DNA of 64,000 nucleotides, taken from positions 5,146,001 through 5,210,000 of the forward strand of contig NC_079515.1 of assembly GCF_000801105.2 (NCBI RefSeq). Reading direction: 5' to 3'. The notes under the pieces are model-generated. The model made no database searches. It was not told the origin of the DNA and saw only the letters and a list, made by a program, of their open reading frames with translations. The translations under genes were made by a program, and so were the position numbers. The stretch's first letter is position 1. Each line of letters opens with the position of its first letter. Origin of the DNA: Raphanus sativus. Lineage: Eukaryota > Streptophyta > Magnoliopsida > Brassicales > Brassicaceae. Shown one piece after another: positions 1-12,555 of the stretch.

Positions 1-1500
1 ATTTTTGTAGTATTATTATGAAAATTTTGTAATAAGGAAAAGAATAAAATTGGTGAAATTAGAAAGGTAGTAATGATTAGTGGGATGGTTGGGGTTGGAC
101 GGACCCACGATGGATTACTACATGACACTCGAGCCTGAACTACCTGTTATTGTGCTCTGTTCTATACTTAACACATTTTTGGACCATTTCCTTTTTATTT
201 TGTCTCTACACTTTTGTATTAAATTTTATTAACTTCATTATTTTCTAATTTCTATATAATCCGATCTGATGTAATCAATTTAATTCATGCAAAAGCCAAT
301 CACGGTTCTTTTTCAAGCAATTTGTTTTCTCGAGTATAAAGAACCAAGTGTTGTCTCGTTTGAATTTGAACTGTTCAAAATAATAGTAAACTATTGAATC
401 TTAAGATCAACGTAATCAATAGTACTAGTATTTGTTTAATCGAATTTAATCAGACCTGTCGGCTGTGACTACGTACTTGTTTAGAAAACCACGTTTAGGA
501 GATGGAGACTGCGTTTGATTCAAATTTGTCATATATAAAGACGTCGATTCGTTTCCCGAGGTCTGTCATCGAGAGGGTGTTTAAGGAGATCTGAAAGATA
601 GTCACAAAGCTACAAAAATTTAAATTTCAAACTAAAGAGTAGGGAGAAGAGCGATAAAAGAGTAGAATTGGTTACTTTCAGTTCAAGCAATTTTGGAACT
701 AATAATAAGAAATCTCAATATCTACAAGTGAAACAAGATTAGTAAGAAAAAAATAAGTTATCTTCGGAGATCATTTTACGAATTTTATAAACCCCACACA
801 AAAAACTATAGTTTATTTTGTATTTGTATTTTTTTGAACTTCTTTGGAAAAATAATTTTGAGCTCATTCAAAATGGGACCAGCTAAAGGCTTCCCAAAGG
901 GCAAAACTAACCGGGACAAAGTCTCTCCAAAATCCAACGAGGACAAGGGTCTATTCACATCTAACCAGCAATATGAATTAGACGAACAATCACCTAACCA
1001 GTTGATATATTACAGGGAAAGTTTCGAATTTGTGTTTTTTTACCAGTATATCTCTTCAAGGGTAAATTCGATTTCTCCAAATGCAGGAGTTTTGGTCAAC
1101 TAGAAACTGATAAAAAAAAAACTAAAACAGTTTTAAATTAAAGTAACAAGTCCACTTGTACAGCATACCATAACCAACATTCTTAAAAATCAGCTAAGTG
1201 TTTAAAAAATTGATTTATGCGATGCCTAAACACTAAACTTAAAAGATTAATCATAAAATTCATAACCAGGATTTTAACTATAACTTTTAGCAGAAATCAT
1301 TCAAAATCTCAAACATAATCATTTATATGATAAGATTAATTACTTTTTTACAAATGGCAAACCATATTATATTTTTTTAAATGAAATGATAACAGCATTG
1401 GGAAAGACAGAATAGAAAACAGTAATCAGCAGAAAGAGCTTCTGCATTATTTTAGTAGGACTAGAAAGATAGTTATTTTGTTATTACTAGAGAAAAGGCT
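1..1500. other. Intergenic, no gene seen
   Basis: AT-rich spacer upstream of the kinase gene. I see no conserved protein, RNA gene or transposon end. The longest open frame (834-1103) begins at TTG rather than ATG, has no recognisable domain and sits in low-complexity sequence, so it is not called. Confidence 0.6.
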
Positions 1501-1507
1501 AAACCCA

Positions 1508-1516
1508 AAACCCTAA
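1508..1516 (+). promoter_or_regulatory. Telo-box-like promoter motif
   Basis: The sequence AAACCCTAA occurs just before a CT-rich leader. Telo-boxes are common near the start sites of plant housekeeping genes. A match this short can be chance; its position at the start of the inferred kinase leader is the only support. Confidence 0.3.
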
Positions 1517-2694
1517 AAAGAAAAAGAAAAAAAAAAAGCTGTTTTCACATCTTTCTTCTCTTCCTCCTTGGCGGTTTGTTTTCTTATTATCTCTCTCCAG
1601 TAATTTGGATTAGTGTTCTGTGCTTTGATAGTGAAAGGAGAGACAGAAGCTTGAGGACAGACTCACACACAATCAATGCTTCTTCTTCTTCTGGTAATTT
1701 CATTTTCTTCTCCTATGTTCTTCTTCTCGTCTCGTCTCACTCTCTCTTTTTTTTTGTTTTTTTTTCCACTTATTTCGTTGAATCGTTTTCATAGGCGGTG
1801 AAATTCATGAGAGAGCTTTAGCTTAGCTTAGCTGGGTGATTTTATTTATTTATTTATCTATCTCGTATAATAATCTTCTTCTGGCAGTTTGCGATAAATA
1901 ATTAAAATGCATTTAATCTCTTTGTCCCTTCTCTTTGGTTTTATTAGTCGAATCGCTGGAAAAATTCCTTTGTCATTCTCGTGAAATTCGTTTTTTTAAA
2001 AAAAAAAAAAATCTTCATTCTCTTCGAGTTTAAGTATCTTCATTCTCTAACCATATCTATTTTTTAAAATTCCTTCTTCAGAGTCTTCTTCTCTCTTTGT
2101 TTCTTCAATCACAATCTTTCCTTGCTTCGTTATCGTTTTAATCTTTTGTGTATTTATTTAACAGGTGGAGTTTTGAAGTTTGTGGACAGCTTTTTTGAAA
2201 GGGGGAAGAATCTCCTCGTGTCTTTTTGTCTTCTGCTCAACAGGATTTTTTGTTCCTTTGTTGTTGTTGTCAGATCGATAAAAATCAAAGAGGCTGTAAT
2301 AAGCTTTTTTTTTTCTGGCTCTGTGATTCATCTTCAAAGGGTGGAGGAGGTTTTGGGATCTTTTGGAGTTGAATCCGTTCTTTTCAAGTTTCTTGTGAAT
2401 TTAGCAGAGAGGAGGTTTTGTATTTATCTGCAAGGAGGAGAGAAAGTCTTCTTTGATTCTTTGTCTTTGAGGTTTCTAAACTTGGTGGGGGCAGTAGCTA
2501 AAATAATGCAAAAAGCTAGAAGAGTCCTGTTATCTTCCAGAATCTTGTGAGCCTTTTATCTCTCCAATCAAAGTACAGAGTACCTTTGAGGATCCTGTTA
2601 TAATAAAGGCATACCAAAAGAAGAGGGTCAAGAAAACTCTCTTGCATTTCTCTTCGCTTTTTTGCTCTCTGCTGTTGGATATATTATCTTTTAA
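1517..2694 (+). other. Inferred 5' leader of the kinase gene, with a leader intron
   Basis: CT-rich sequence lies between the telo-box and the kinase ATG at 2695. A good donor (CTG/GTAATT at 1694) and acceptor (TTTAACAG ending at 2164) suggest a roughly 470-bp intron in the untranslated leader. The open frame 2122-2550 starts at TTG and has no family match, so I treat it as leader sequence. The boundaries are inferred, not demonstrated. Confidence 0.4.
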
Positions 2695-5629
2695 ATGAGT
2701 CGTCTACTGAAGCGAGGGAAGCAGGAAAAGCCTCCTCTAGTATCTGATGGTGCTGCTGAGAAGGTTATCGTCGCTGTTAAAGCCTCTAGGGAGATCCCTA
2801 AGACTGCTTTGATTTGGGCTTTGACTCATGTTGTTCACCCTGGCGACTGCATTACCCTCATTGTCGTTGTCCCTTCTCAAAACTCTGGTACTTTTCTTGC
2901 CCATCTCTCTTTGGATGTTTTGATTTTCTCTGTTTTATCCTTACATCTAATTTACCTTCTGATGAATGAAATGTGTAGGAAGAAAGCTTTGGGGTTTCAC
3001 TAGGAGTTTCCCTATGTTTGCCGGAGACTGTGCAAGTGGTCACCAGAAACCACATTCTGAAGCACTTCCAGCGATAAAGAGTGACCTCACTGACACTTGT
3101 TCCCAAATGATTCTCCAGCTTCATGATGTCTATGATCCCAATAAGGTTTTTTGCTCTTATAGCATACACATATCATGATACCGTGAATAGCATCACATCT
3201 TTCTCATGTTCTTGTTGTTTGTGATATTACTATAGATAAATGTCAAGATTAAGATTGTTTCTGGATCACCCTATGGAGCAGTTGCTGCTGAGTCGAAGAA
3301 AGCACAAGCAAACTGGGTAGTACTAGACAAGTAATCATCCACTTTCTTTTAGCTTTTGAACATGTTTATGGATAAAATTAGTAGATAACACCATTATCTT
3401 TACTACTTTCCCAACTTACACTGTGTGATTTGTTTTGCAGACACCTTAAGCACGAAGAGAAACGGTGTATGGATGAATTGCAATGTAACATTGTGGTGAT
3501 GAAGCGTTCTCAGGCAAAAGTTCTGCGCTTAAACTTGGTTGGATCTCCTAGGAAGGTTGCTGAGAAAGCGTCTCCTTTACCAACCGGACCAGAAGCAGCA
3601 TCTGAAAAAGACACAAAGAACACAAAAGGATCGTTAGATTCCGATAGAGGACTACCTGTAACTCCTACTAGCAGCCCGGAGCTGGGGACGCCATTCACAA
3701 GCACAGAAGCCGGGACTTCATCAGTGTCAAGCTCTGACCCGGGAACTTCACCGTTTTTCACCTTGGGAACGAGTGGGTACATGAAGAAGGATGGAGCATT
3801 GGTCATCAAGGAGAACGATGATTCCGGCGGCTCTGAGACAGAGAGTGAAAGCCAATCATTAGCATCAACGAGTATGAGATTCCAGCCTTGGATATCAGAA
3901 TGTATTGGCGGCACACATCGCCATTCATCTTTAGAGGCCGAGGAAGAAGGCCTGTGGAAAAACGATGATAGAGCTCAAATATCCACTACAAAGGCCTTGC
4001 TTGAGAAGTTCTCTAAGCTTGATGTAGAAGCTGGTCTGTCTTCTAGTCGAAGGATGGATGTGGAGTTTAGTGGAAACGTGAGAGATGCAATATCACTCTC
4101 TCGTAACGCTCCTCCTGGTCCGCCTCCTCTGTGCTCTATCTGCCAGCACAAGGCGCCGGTGTTTGGGAAACCACCTAGGCTGTTTTCATACGCGGAGCTA
4201 GAGCTTGCAACAGGTGGGTTCTCACAGGCTAACTTCTTGGCAGAGGGTGGATATGGTTCTGTTCATCGTGGTGTACTACCGGAAGGCCAGGTAGTCGCGG
4301 TGAAGCAGCACAAACTTGCCAGTTCTCAAGGAGATGTGGAGTTTTGTTCCGAAGTGGAAGTTCTCAGCTGTGCTCAGCATAGAAACGTCGTCATGCTAAT
4401 TGGTTTCTGCATTGAAGACAGTAGACGGCTCTTGGTTTATGAATACATATGCAATGGTTCACTTGACTCCCATCTATACGGTAATGATGATGCCTTTTTA
4501 TTTGTGGTAGAGAGAATGTTTTGCTCAGTATAAAGCTTTTATCCAGGTCGCCAGAGGGAAACGCTGGAATGGCCTGCACGGCAGAAGATTGCTGTTGGAG
4601 CTGCAAGAGGTCTTCGGTATCTTCACGAAGAGTGCAGAGTTGGCTGTATTGTCCACAGAGACATGCGTCCTAACAACATCCTCATTACTCATGATAATGA
4701 GCCACTGGTATGTATATACTAATGTTGGCTTTTGTTTTTGTTTCATATGCTCTTTGGTCCTAAGACAGCTGTTAAATTCCATCAGGTCGGAGATTTTGGT
4801 CTAGCGAGATGGCAGCCTGATGGAGAACTAGGAGTAGAAACACGAGTGATAGGAACCTTCGGGTGAGACATCAACTAAAGCTGTAATTTTCTTCCTGAAA
4901 CTTTGCTAAAAGAAAGTATATTTGTGCAGCTATTTAGCTCCAGAGTATGCTCAAAGCGGACAGATAACAGAGAAAGCGGATGTCTACTCGTTCGGGGTTG
5001 TTTTAGTTGAGCTAGTCACAGGCCGCAAAGCCATTGACATTACAATGCCGAAAGGCCAGCAATGCCTCACTGAATGGGTAATGAATCTACATCTTTGATT
5101 ACTCGCTCAGCAAAAGTAAATAGTACTGATGCTCGAGTTCCTTGTGATCTCAGGCACGTCCGCTACTGGAAGAATATGCTGTAGAAGAACTTATCGATCC
5201 GAGACTTGGGGACCGTTTTGTGGAAAGTGAGGTCATTTGTATGCTCCATGCAGCTTCCTTGTGTATACGTAGAGACCCACATTTGAGGCCACGCATGTCT
5301 CAGGTAAACGCTTGCAGTCACTCTTCATTGTCATGACGATTCTAACTTTTCTGATGATACTAATAAATTGTCTGGTCAAAATTCTAAAGGTGTTGCGTAT
5401 ACTGGAAGGAGATATGATAATGGATGGGAACTGCTGCTCAACTCCAGGGTCAGATGCAGGCAACAGAAGCGGGCGGTTCTGGGCGGATCAGTACAGCAGC
5501 GGTCAGCTAACAAAAGATGGGTTTGGGTCGGATAGGTTCAGTGAAAGGGTGTCTGTTGAAACGCCAAGACTAGCTATAAGGGAGAGGGAAAGAGGTCAAA
5601 GGTTGGAACTAAACCACAGCAAGCAATGA
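2695..5629 (+). CDS. Receptor-like cytoplasmic kinase with N-terminal USP-like domain (At3g13690 ortholog)
   Basis: Nine exons: 2695-2887, 2979-3145, 3236-3330, 3441-4480, 4547-4707, 4786-4862, 4930-5077, 5154-5303, 5390-5629. The N-terminal ~130 residues ([20 protein letters not shown] onward) form an adenine-nucleotide alpha-hydrolase/universal-stress-like domain. A Ser/Thr-rich linker with a cysteine motif (CSICQHK) follows, then a kinase domain. Visible kinase motifs are the glycine loop [10 protein letters not shown], the VAIK-type lysine in [21 protein letters not shown] and APE. In the catalytic loop the usual HRDLK lysine is arginine, which is why relatives are often annotated as inactive kinases; the lysine, HRD and DFG aspartates remain, so activity is uncertain. 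There is no signal peptide or transmembrane segment, so it is probably cytosolic or plasma-membrane-associated. The start matches the Arabidopsis protein as recalled (MSR..KRGKQEK). It converges on the RRM gene. Confidence 0.95.
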
Positions 5630-6489
5630 TAACTAAAAGGATTAAGAGAGTACAATCAGATAACAGTGTCTTATGGAAAAGTTTTAGTTGATAGGGGTTA
5701 AAGGTCCCATGTTTTCAGTAATGTGGTCCAAAGCTGGGAAGAAAGCTTTTTTCTGACTCTTTTTGTTTGTATAGCGGGTAAGATGCAAGATTGATTTCCT
5801 ATATATGTTATCTAGGAACTTGAAATTGTTTTTGGTAAAAAGGAAATGATTATAAAATGACAAAACAAGTAGAGGCTTCAATCTTCTTTTGAATTTGAAT
5901 TGTTGGTTTTGAAGGGTCAAGGGAATTGTTATGCAGTGTGGGACAGAGAGAGAAACAAAACACTGAAGGCTTTTCTTACTCGCACGACAGTGGAAGTCAT
6001 TGCCAATGTAATAATGATGAATGAGAGAGAGATAGAGAGAAGTCAGGTGTGTGAATCTGAATGCCTGTCAATACAGTGATGCATTGGGTCTGTGCTTATC
6101 CACACAACATTTTTCTCAAATTGAACAAAGATAAGATATAATATACACAAGAAACCCCCAAAACTGGTGAGGACATTGGTGGGGGCAGTAATTAAATGAC
6201 CTTCAGTGGACCATGACTAGACTAAGAACTTGATTCACTCTTTTCAAGATCCTGCATGCACAGAAAATACAACATAAGATTTTACAGATCTTTCACAGTA
6301 AATTTTGGCTAAGATAGATAATACATACACATATTTATTTTGAAGTGTCAGCATAGAAGATCCATATTTCATGACAACAAATAGTAGTAAGTGGAGACAT
6401 AAAAATAAGAAACACAGCTTTATTTGCTTATATGATCTCTCAATCCCGTTGTCAGATGAGAAGTGAGGCTTACTATTTATGAGAATCTT
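5630..6489. other. 3' regions of two convergent genes
   Basis: Spacer between the kinase stop and the RRM-protein stop on the opposite strand; it presumably holds both 3' untranslated regions. It contains a purine run of GAGA type near 6022-6042. No conserved reading frame or RNA gene is visible. Confidence 0.5.
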
Positions 6490-8280
6490 CTACTGTTTCC
6501 TCATCTTGGATCTTGCATATCTATAGAAGAAACAATAACCACAGAGTGACATTAATTTTAGCATTATATCAACCATGAATGTAACAATCTTTCCAAAATT
6601 TTAAGTAACTGAGAAAATTCAAGAAACACTACTCGATATGCATGCCGCCTCGGTCTGAAGACGACAGGAGGTTGCCTTGAAGATCATTCATGACATAAGT
6701 CGCTTGTTCAATTTCCTGTAATTGGTGACAGTAATTATTTATAGACTGCAAAGACTAACATAAAAAAAAAAAATCACAAGCAAGTAACAACTTGTACCTC
6801 AAAATCAGCAAATGCAACTGGCATTCCGCATCTTGCTCGGATTTTAAGGGTATTGAAACCAGGATATCTGTGAGCAGAGGGAGGGATCACAGATCAATCG
6901 ATTATTCCAAAAGCAATGATACTTCAAGAAATAAAGAAATGGCTAATGCTATAAGTTTAAGCCAATTGCATACTGTTTACCTAGACAGGAGTTGTTTGAG
7001 TTCATCTTCAGTACAATTAGGCCCTAGATTGGCTATAAACAAGGTGGAACATGGTCGAGCAGCACCACCAGAACCTCCTTCAGATGCTTTTTCCAAATGC
7101 CCCTGTTAGAAATGTGTCTATAAGCTTTTGAACCATAAACAAGTCTAAGCAATTGAGATTTTCTAACTCTTCAACGGACTATAGATAGCAACTGGTTGAT
7201 AGATTAGATTTGGAATGTACTTACAATAGGTGGTGCTTTACTATCTTGATCAGAGTCCACTTCGCTGTAAAATTAGCAAAAAAGATATCAGTATATACAT
7301 TAGTCTCCTGCTTCCGACATTATAGGACTACAAAACCAAGCCTCTAAACGTATTTTGTCAACCTTTTGGTGTTATCGTTTTCCTTTGGAGAATTATCGTT
7401 TCCCTCATCAGAATCGCTTTCGCCTAAAGATGTATCAAAAAGATCAAGCACGCATATGAACATAAAATTCAGAAATTAAGAACTTGACAAGGTAACAGAA
7501 CAACATCATTACCTTCACTACTCTGGTCGTCCTGAGATTTAGATGGTTCCTTGTTTCTGTTATCAATTACAACATAAGGCCCACTTCCTGCCCACACAAA
7601 AATTGGTTTTGATCACTCATCATCAATTTCTATAACTTTACGAGACAAGAAGAGAGTAAAAGTATGTAATATGCATACCAGGCCTTTCTTTTCTTCTGGA
7701 GTTTGATCTAGCTACTTCTATATGCAGAGTCGACCCTGTTTGAAGATCAAACTTCACACCCTGTGGTAAAAAAAAGGATTCACCACAGTCAAATACACTA
7801 TAATATCTTTTTTACAAACACATAGAAACTTCACAAGACAATGTGTTAAAGACAACAACAACAACTCAGATCAGACCAAAATAAAGCTCACATTTAGCTC
7901 ATTCATTGCAGCCATAGCGAAACGATGACTCGAGAACGTTGCAAACGCAACAACCTGAAACGAAAAACTAACTAACTTTCAATAGCTTTAGAGACATTGA
8001 CAGAAGAATCATAAAGTTTACATCTTTTTCTCTCAAAATTGGAATCTTCTGAGTGAAGTTACAGAACCTGGTCGCCGCGTCCAGTGTACTTGAGCTGGCA
8101 AGACTCGAACCCGGGACGACGGCGGAAGAGGTTGTGGATCTCGCGAGCCTTGACGTCGTCAGGCAAGCCGGAGACGAAGAGTGTGTTGATCGCCCCGGGT
8201 TCGTCGGCGAACTGAGGGAGGAGCTGTGGAAGAGGGTTGTAGACGTAGTAAGGATCGTACGGTTGGTGATACGCCGCCAT
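6490..8280 (-). CDS. Two-RRM RNA-binding protein (At3g13700 ortholog, scw1/WHI3-like)
   Basis: Ten exons on the minus strand: 8280-8068, 7954-7892, 7760-7679, 7587-7513, 7423-7363, 7264-7225, 7102-6981, 6867-6798, 6715-6633, 6520-6490; they sum to 840 nt (279 aa). A first RRM begins after a Tyr/Pro-rich N-terminus (NTLFVSGLPDDVKAREIHNL). An acidic Ser/Asp/Glu linker and a second RRM follow (CSTLFIANLGPNCTEDELKQ, then GMPVAFADFEEIEQATYVMN). The tail ends in a basic YARSKMRKQ, encoded by a 31-nt last exon. Without that last splice the protein would stop four residues after GGMH. It is probably a nuclear or cytoplasmic mRNA-binding protein; RNA targets cannot be read from sequence. The family assignment is firm, the biological role is not. 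Confidence 0.9.
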
Positions 8281-8994
8281 TTTTCTCTTGTCGGCGGCGA
8301 GGTTGGCGGTCGGTGGTTGATACGCGCCGGCGAAAGGGAGCTGACATGTAAATAGACAATGGCTTTCTTTTGGAATGGGCTTATATTGGGCCTAATTTGA
8401 AGGCTTTATCCGTAATCTAGTGTGATTTTTGGGCTTGATTGTGACTTGGTAGATTTGAATTAATTCTCTTTACTGATAGAGAGCTTTCATGGGGTTTTGA
8501 AAGGGCCCAATAAAATGTACCCATGTGAGCTTTGGGTCCCCTTTCCTAACTTTAAAGTTAAACCCAAAAGATGAATGACCAGGAAAACTTACATGATGCA
8601 AAAAGGGATATCCAGTTATATCGCTTTTTTTGTGGGGTTTATGTAATGTTTGATGACTTCTTCTTTTGGTAACAAGTTACTATAATTATTTCCACAAAAA
8701 AATCATTTCAAAAGAGAATTCATAATTTGACAAAAGATAAGCTGAAAAGGTGATCAAAACTAAGTAGCATGTTCTGCATGTCAAAGAAGAAAGAAACAAC
8801 GACCTACATTATTGAGCTAGCTCAGTAATTTTTTTTAATTTTTTGTTGTTACTAAAGCTCAAGAAATTGATAGACTAATTCTCAGTTGATTTGTGTTATT
8901 ATCGGTGGACTAGTCCAACTTATTAGAGTAACTTATTACTAAACAATTAACGAGTCTTGGATTTATAATTAACAAACTCTCTAACAATTTAGAA
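8281..8994. other. Upstream region of the RRM gene
   Basis: Promoter-side spacer of the minus-strand RRM gene, ending at the Helitron terminus. No other feature is recognised. Confidence 0.5.
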
Positions 8995-9682
8995 CTAGAT
9001 TTTGACCCGCGCTTTTGAAGCGCGGGATATTTTTTTACGATGAAAAATTTACTAATAATTTAATAAATATTTTGGTAATTTTTAAAGAGTGTGTATTTAA
9101 ATTTTTTTTGTATTTAAATCAGTATTTTTAAATTCAACCCAATTGTGATTATACCGGTTAATCCGGAGATCTGACAATTCAATTTATGTTTTTAAAATAT
9201 TCATATTAAAAAATCACTAAACCCGAGACTAACCGATTGAACTGATGGATGACCGATATGTAATCTAATTGGATTTAAATTGTAAAAGTTTCATAATTTG
9301 TAATCTTATAATCGAAATTTTAAAGTTCACTATTTTGCAATTTATGAAATTATGACGTTTCTACAAAATTTTAAAGAGAAAATGATAGATATAAAATAAT
9401 TAAGATTAATTATTGTATTATTTGGAAACATTGATAGTAGTATAAAAATATATTGTTTGGAAACATTGATAGTAGTATAAAGAAATAAGTATATTGTTTG
9501 GAAACATTGATAGTATTATAAAGAAATAAGTATATTGTTTGGAAACATTGATAGTATTATAAAGAAATGAACATTAGTGATTTAATGTATGTTTAATTAT
9601 AAAGTATAAAAATGTATTTAATTTAAAAACTTACAAAATAAATGTTAGGTCCAACAGAATGTTTCTGTTTTAATAAGATAGA
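8995..9682 (-). mobile_element. Non-autonomous Helitron, copy 1
   Basis: Read on the minus strand it begins TCTATCTTATTAAAACAGAA and ends with a GC-rich hairpin (CCGCGCTT..AAGCGCGGG) followed by CTAG. It lies between A and T without a target duplication, the hallmark of Helitrons. It is 688 bp with no coding capacity. It is a close sister of 27279-27926, which lies in the opposite orientation; the size difference is mostly one extra 41-bp internal repeat unit. It sits about 225 bp downstream of the PRA1 stop and could affect that gene's 3' end. Confidence 0.85.
9421..9569. repeat. Minisatellite inside Helitron copy 1 (four units)
   Basis: Direct repeats start TTTGGAAACATTGATAGTA at 9421, 9456, 9497 and 9538, spaced 35, 41 and 41 bp. 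The sister Helitron carries three units, so unit number has changed since they diverged. Confidence 0.9.
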
Positions 9683-9906
9683 TGGTTCAGAGTTCAGACT
9701 TCAAACTCGAAATAACGTTCCTCACCCAAAACAAAGCTAAAAAAAATCCCAACTCCCAAACCAAACTCACACCCGATATAATAAATTAAAAGTTATTATC
9801 ACACATCAAATGATAAAACAAGAAAAAACAATATAATATACAAAACTAAAATCGACACATTGAAAGTTCGAGATCAATTAATCGGTTCATGTCGACGGAC
9901 ATGACC

Positions 9907-10452
9907 TCAGGCAAGAGTTTCAGCCATCGCCGACTCTTCGTCCAAGAAGAGATCCTCCGTCTTCCTAACAACCGCATGGATCAAAACCAACACAGCTCCG
10001 ACCAACAGCGCACCAGCTATATTTAGCGTCGCGTTCGTCAAGAACAGCAAAACAAGAGTAATCACCGATAAGCAAACCAACACCGTCTTATCATCGACCT
10101 GATAACTAAACAGCCTGATAGGCTCGTCGCGGAGGAAGTAGAGGAAGATCCAGACAAAGACCAACGCGGTCAAGACGATGAGCGACGTGGGATGCTCGAT
10201 AAGGCTGAAGAAGATCACGACCAAGAAGACGATCGCGTAGTTCGTCTGGAAGTAGACGAGGTTCTTCTTGATTCTTGAGAAAGCGTCGGAGACGCCGCGA
10301 GGGAGTCCCATGGAGTGGAAGTCGAGCATCACTCTCCATGGCCGGCGCGTGGCGAGTCCGTCTTTGATGTGTTGCTTGACGCGTGAGATTGAGTCGAGGT
10401 CTACCACCGGCGAGCCGTGAGACGACGTCGGAATAGAGCCGTAGTTTGTCAT
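9907..10452 (-). CDS. PRA1 family protein, F clade (At3g13710/At3g13720-like)
   Basis: Single-exon gene of 181 aa, typical of plant PRA1 genes. The N-terminus [11 protein letters not shown] and the block [16 protein letters not shown] are characteristic of the PRA1-F clade. Four hydrophobic segments in two hairpins follow ([62 protein letters not shown]). The C-terminus is acidic (LFLDEESAM). PRA1 proteins are small ER/Golgi/endosomal membrane proteins that interact with prenylated Rab GTPases in vesicle traffic. Arabidopsis has two adjacent copies here, as I recall; only one is present, so its assignment to F3 or F4 is open. Confidence 0.92.
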   Translation of the reverse strand: MTNYGSIPTSSHGSPVVDLDSISRVKQHIKDGLATRRPWRVMLDFHSMGLPRGVSDAFSRIKKNLVYFQTNYAIVFLVVIFFSLIEHPTSLIVLTALVFVWIFLYFLRDEPIRLFSYQVDDKTVLVCLSVITLVLLFLTNATLNIAGALLVGAVLVLIHAVVRKTEDLFLDEESAMAETLA

Positions 10453-12547
10453 TATTTTATTGTGTTAGTATGGAGTGGGAAATAAATGAAAGACTGTTGT
10501 TAGTTTATGAAAAAATTACATCTACAGACACATTTTGACTTTATAATTACACATAGAGACACAATGTGCTTGTCACACACTTTTTTCATGTATATTGTCT
10601 CTTCTACCCTTTTCTAAGCTAACTATAGACTTTCTTTTTCTTTTAATTCTATTGTTTTCATCCGATAAGCATCAGAGTATCTGATTCTTTTCTCTCTCCT
10701 CTCCAATTTCAAAACCTCTTTCACAGATCCATTAACCATAATCTCACTTATTTCCCTCTTCTGAAATCAATGAACCGATTCTCACCTTTAAAAATCCATG
10801 AACGGAGCTTCAATGTGGAGAGGACGATGCGACCGCGAGTTGGTCTGAGCTGATGGTGAGAACGACGACAAGCTCGTAGTGTGGAAGTGAAGATGAAGAT
10901 GTTTAAGATGAATTTAATGAAAATATCATAACATAATGGAGATAGAAAGTGAAGATGTTTCTGTAAAGATGAATTTTGTAGAGTGATGTAAAACTATCAA
11001 CACTCTGTTTTGAACATACAATAACAGAGTATGAAAAAAAAAGAGATAAACTACTTGGCTTCTTAGTGGTTTTACTGTCATGATGCTGCGTGTTTTACTT
11101 TCACAGCTTCTTTCCGTGAACTTCCACCGTCCAATTTATCTAAATCGTGGTCAATAAATCTGGACCAAGAAAAATTCAAGCATGATCCTGTGACCGTATC
11201 AGGGACAGCCTCAGCGATGGCATCATCACAGAGATGATATATATTAAACCCATGGATCGAGTAAACTTAATTGTTTCAAGAATCTGAAAATTTTTCGATG
11301 CCAATTTATATTTTTCCACAGTTGAGTTGTGGACAGAAATTGATGTACATAAATTCCTGTCCACAACTCAACTGTCAACAACTCTTCTTTTCACACCTTG
11401 TCCATCCCCAACTCCACTGTCCACAACTCTCTTGTCCACAGAACTAAGGCATTATTACGCAACCAACCATCGTGCGAGCTCTCATCCAACTCCAATCATC
11501 AGTCCCAAAATCCTAAAACACAATATTGTTTTCAATCTCTTTAAGTTCGAAAATGATTTTGTACCCTTAGACATGTCCATATATACTTGTCCACATCCAC
11601 AAAAAATAACCAGAAATAATTAACAATAATGATAATAATAATTAGTTTACACCAAACTTTTTTCCACAAATTTAGCAAAAAAAAACTTTTTTTCCACAAA
11701 AGAGAAGAAAACTCCCGCATCAACTACGCTTCTATTCTGAGTTTTCAAAAATCAAAAACGTCAAACTCACCCAAACCTTCAGATCTGCTTTACTTTTTAA
11801 ATCAGACGGTCCTAAGCATAGCACACTTTTCCATATACACTTTTCAATATTTATAACATCTTTATATTTACTTAACCGAACAGATATCATCTTAGACAAA
11901 CAAAGGGTACTTTCGTCCAGTTTATGCCTCGATTTCATGAAAAGTGCTCCTCAAGCACAAAGTGACTGATCTTGTTAAAAAAGATACAAAAGTGTCCTAT
12001 AATGTAATGGACTCTTGTATAAACTGTTAGGTGATGCACATTTGCATTTTTTAATTTTGTTAATGTATGTTTATGGAATAAAAAAAGATTGATTAGATAA
12101 GATCGTGATTATTTTCTACAAAACATTTTTTTGATAATATTCTTATAGATTAGCGTGGGGATCTGGTCAAACGTCTTGAAGTTAGATTTGGGAAACATAA
12201 ACTTATACTAGTAGATAGATGTGATATTATGTGTTTAGTTCATGTGATTAACTTCATGAAGATTTTGATAAAGTAACGGTGACAGACAAGGAGTCACCGA
12301 GTGAGATGACATTATTGAACTGACCTACAGGTTGCACGTGGTCCCTTTCTAGAGGAGTCTCTCTGGCATATAGTTACTGTTTTAACATATGTTATGTCGG
12401 CAAGTACATGAGGAGTCTCTCTCCACCTACTTAACGCAATTTCATTGATTTTGGGCTTTTACAAATATAATGAACTTAGTTTAATGGGCCTGTCACAAAT
12501 GAGGCCTCAATTTTGACAATATATGAGCCCAAGTTTTATCATGACAC
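10453..12547. other. Intergenic, no gene seen
   Basis: AT-rich spacer upstream of PRA1. It contains a near-perfect palindrome (11318-11375) in a stretch repeating GTCCACAACT-like words. Open frames at 11176-11938 overlap on both strands, lack conserved domains and are low-complexity; none is called. Confidence 0.5.
11318..11375. repeat. 58-nt near-perfect palindrome
   Basis: Arms ACAGTTGAGTTGTGGACAG and its exact inverse complement (19 nt) flank a 20-nt centre that is itself nearly palindromic around TGTACA. More direct copies of GTCCACAACT-type words follow to about 11440. The origin is unknown; it could be a transposon remnant or simply a cruciform-prone repeat. Confidence 0.8.
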
Positions 12548-12555
12548 CAACCTGC

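Noticed and set aside
834..1103. 89-codon open frame upstream of the kinase
   Set aside because: Begins with TTG, no domain, no splice continuity, AT-rich context.
2122..2550. 142-codon open frame in the kinase leader
   Set aside because: Starts at TTG, Phe/Ser/Val-rich composition typical of T-rich leader DNA; better explained as 5' untranslated exon.
9421..9569. Regularly spaced direct repeats resembling a CRISPR array
   Set aside because: Plant nuclear DNA, unequal unit spacing, no spacers of constant length; the repeats are a minisatellite inside a Helitron.
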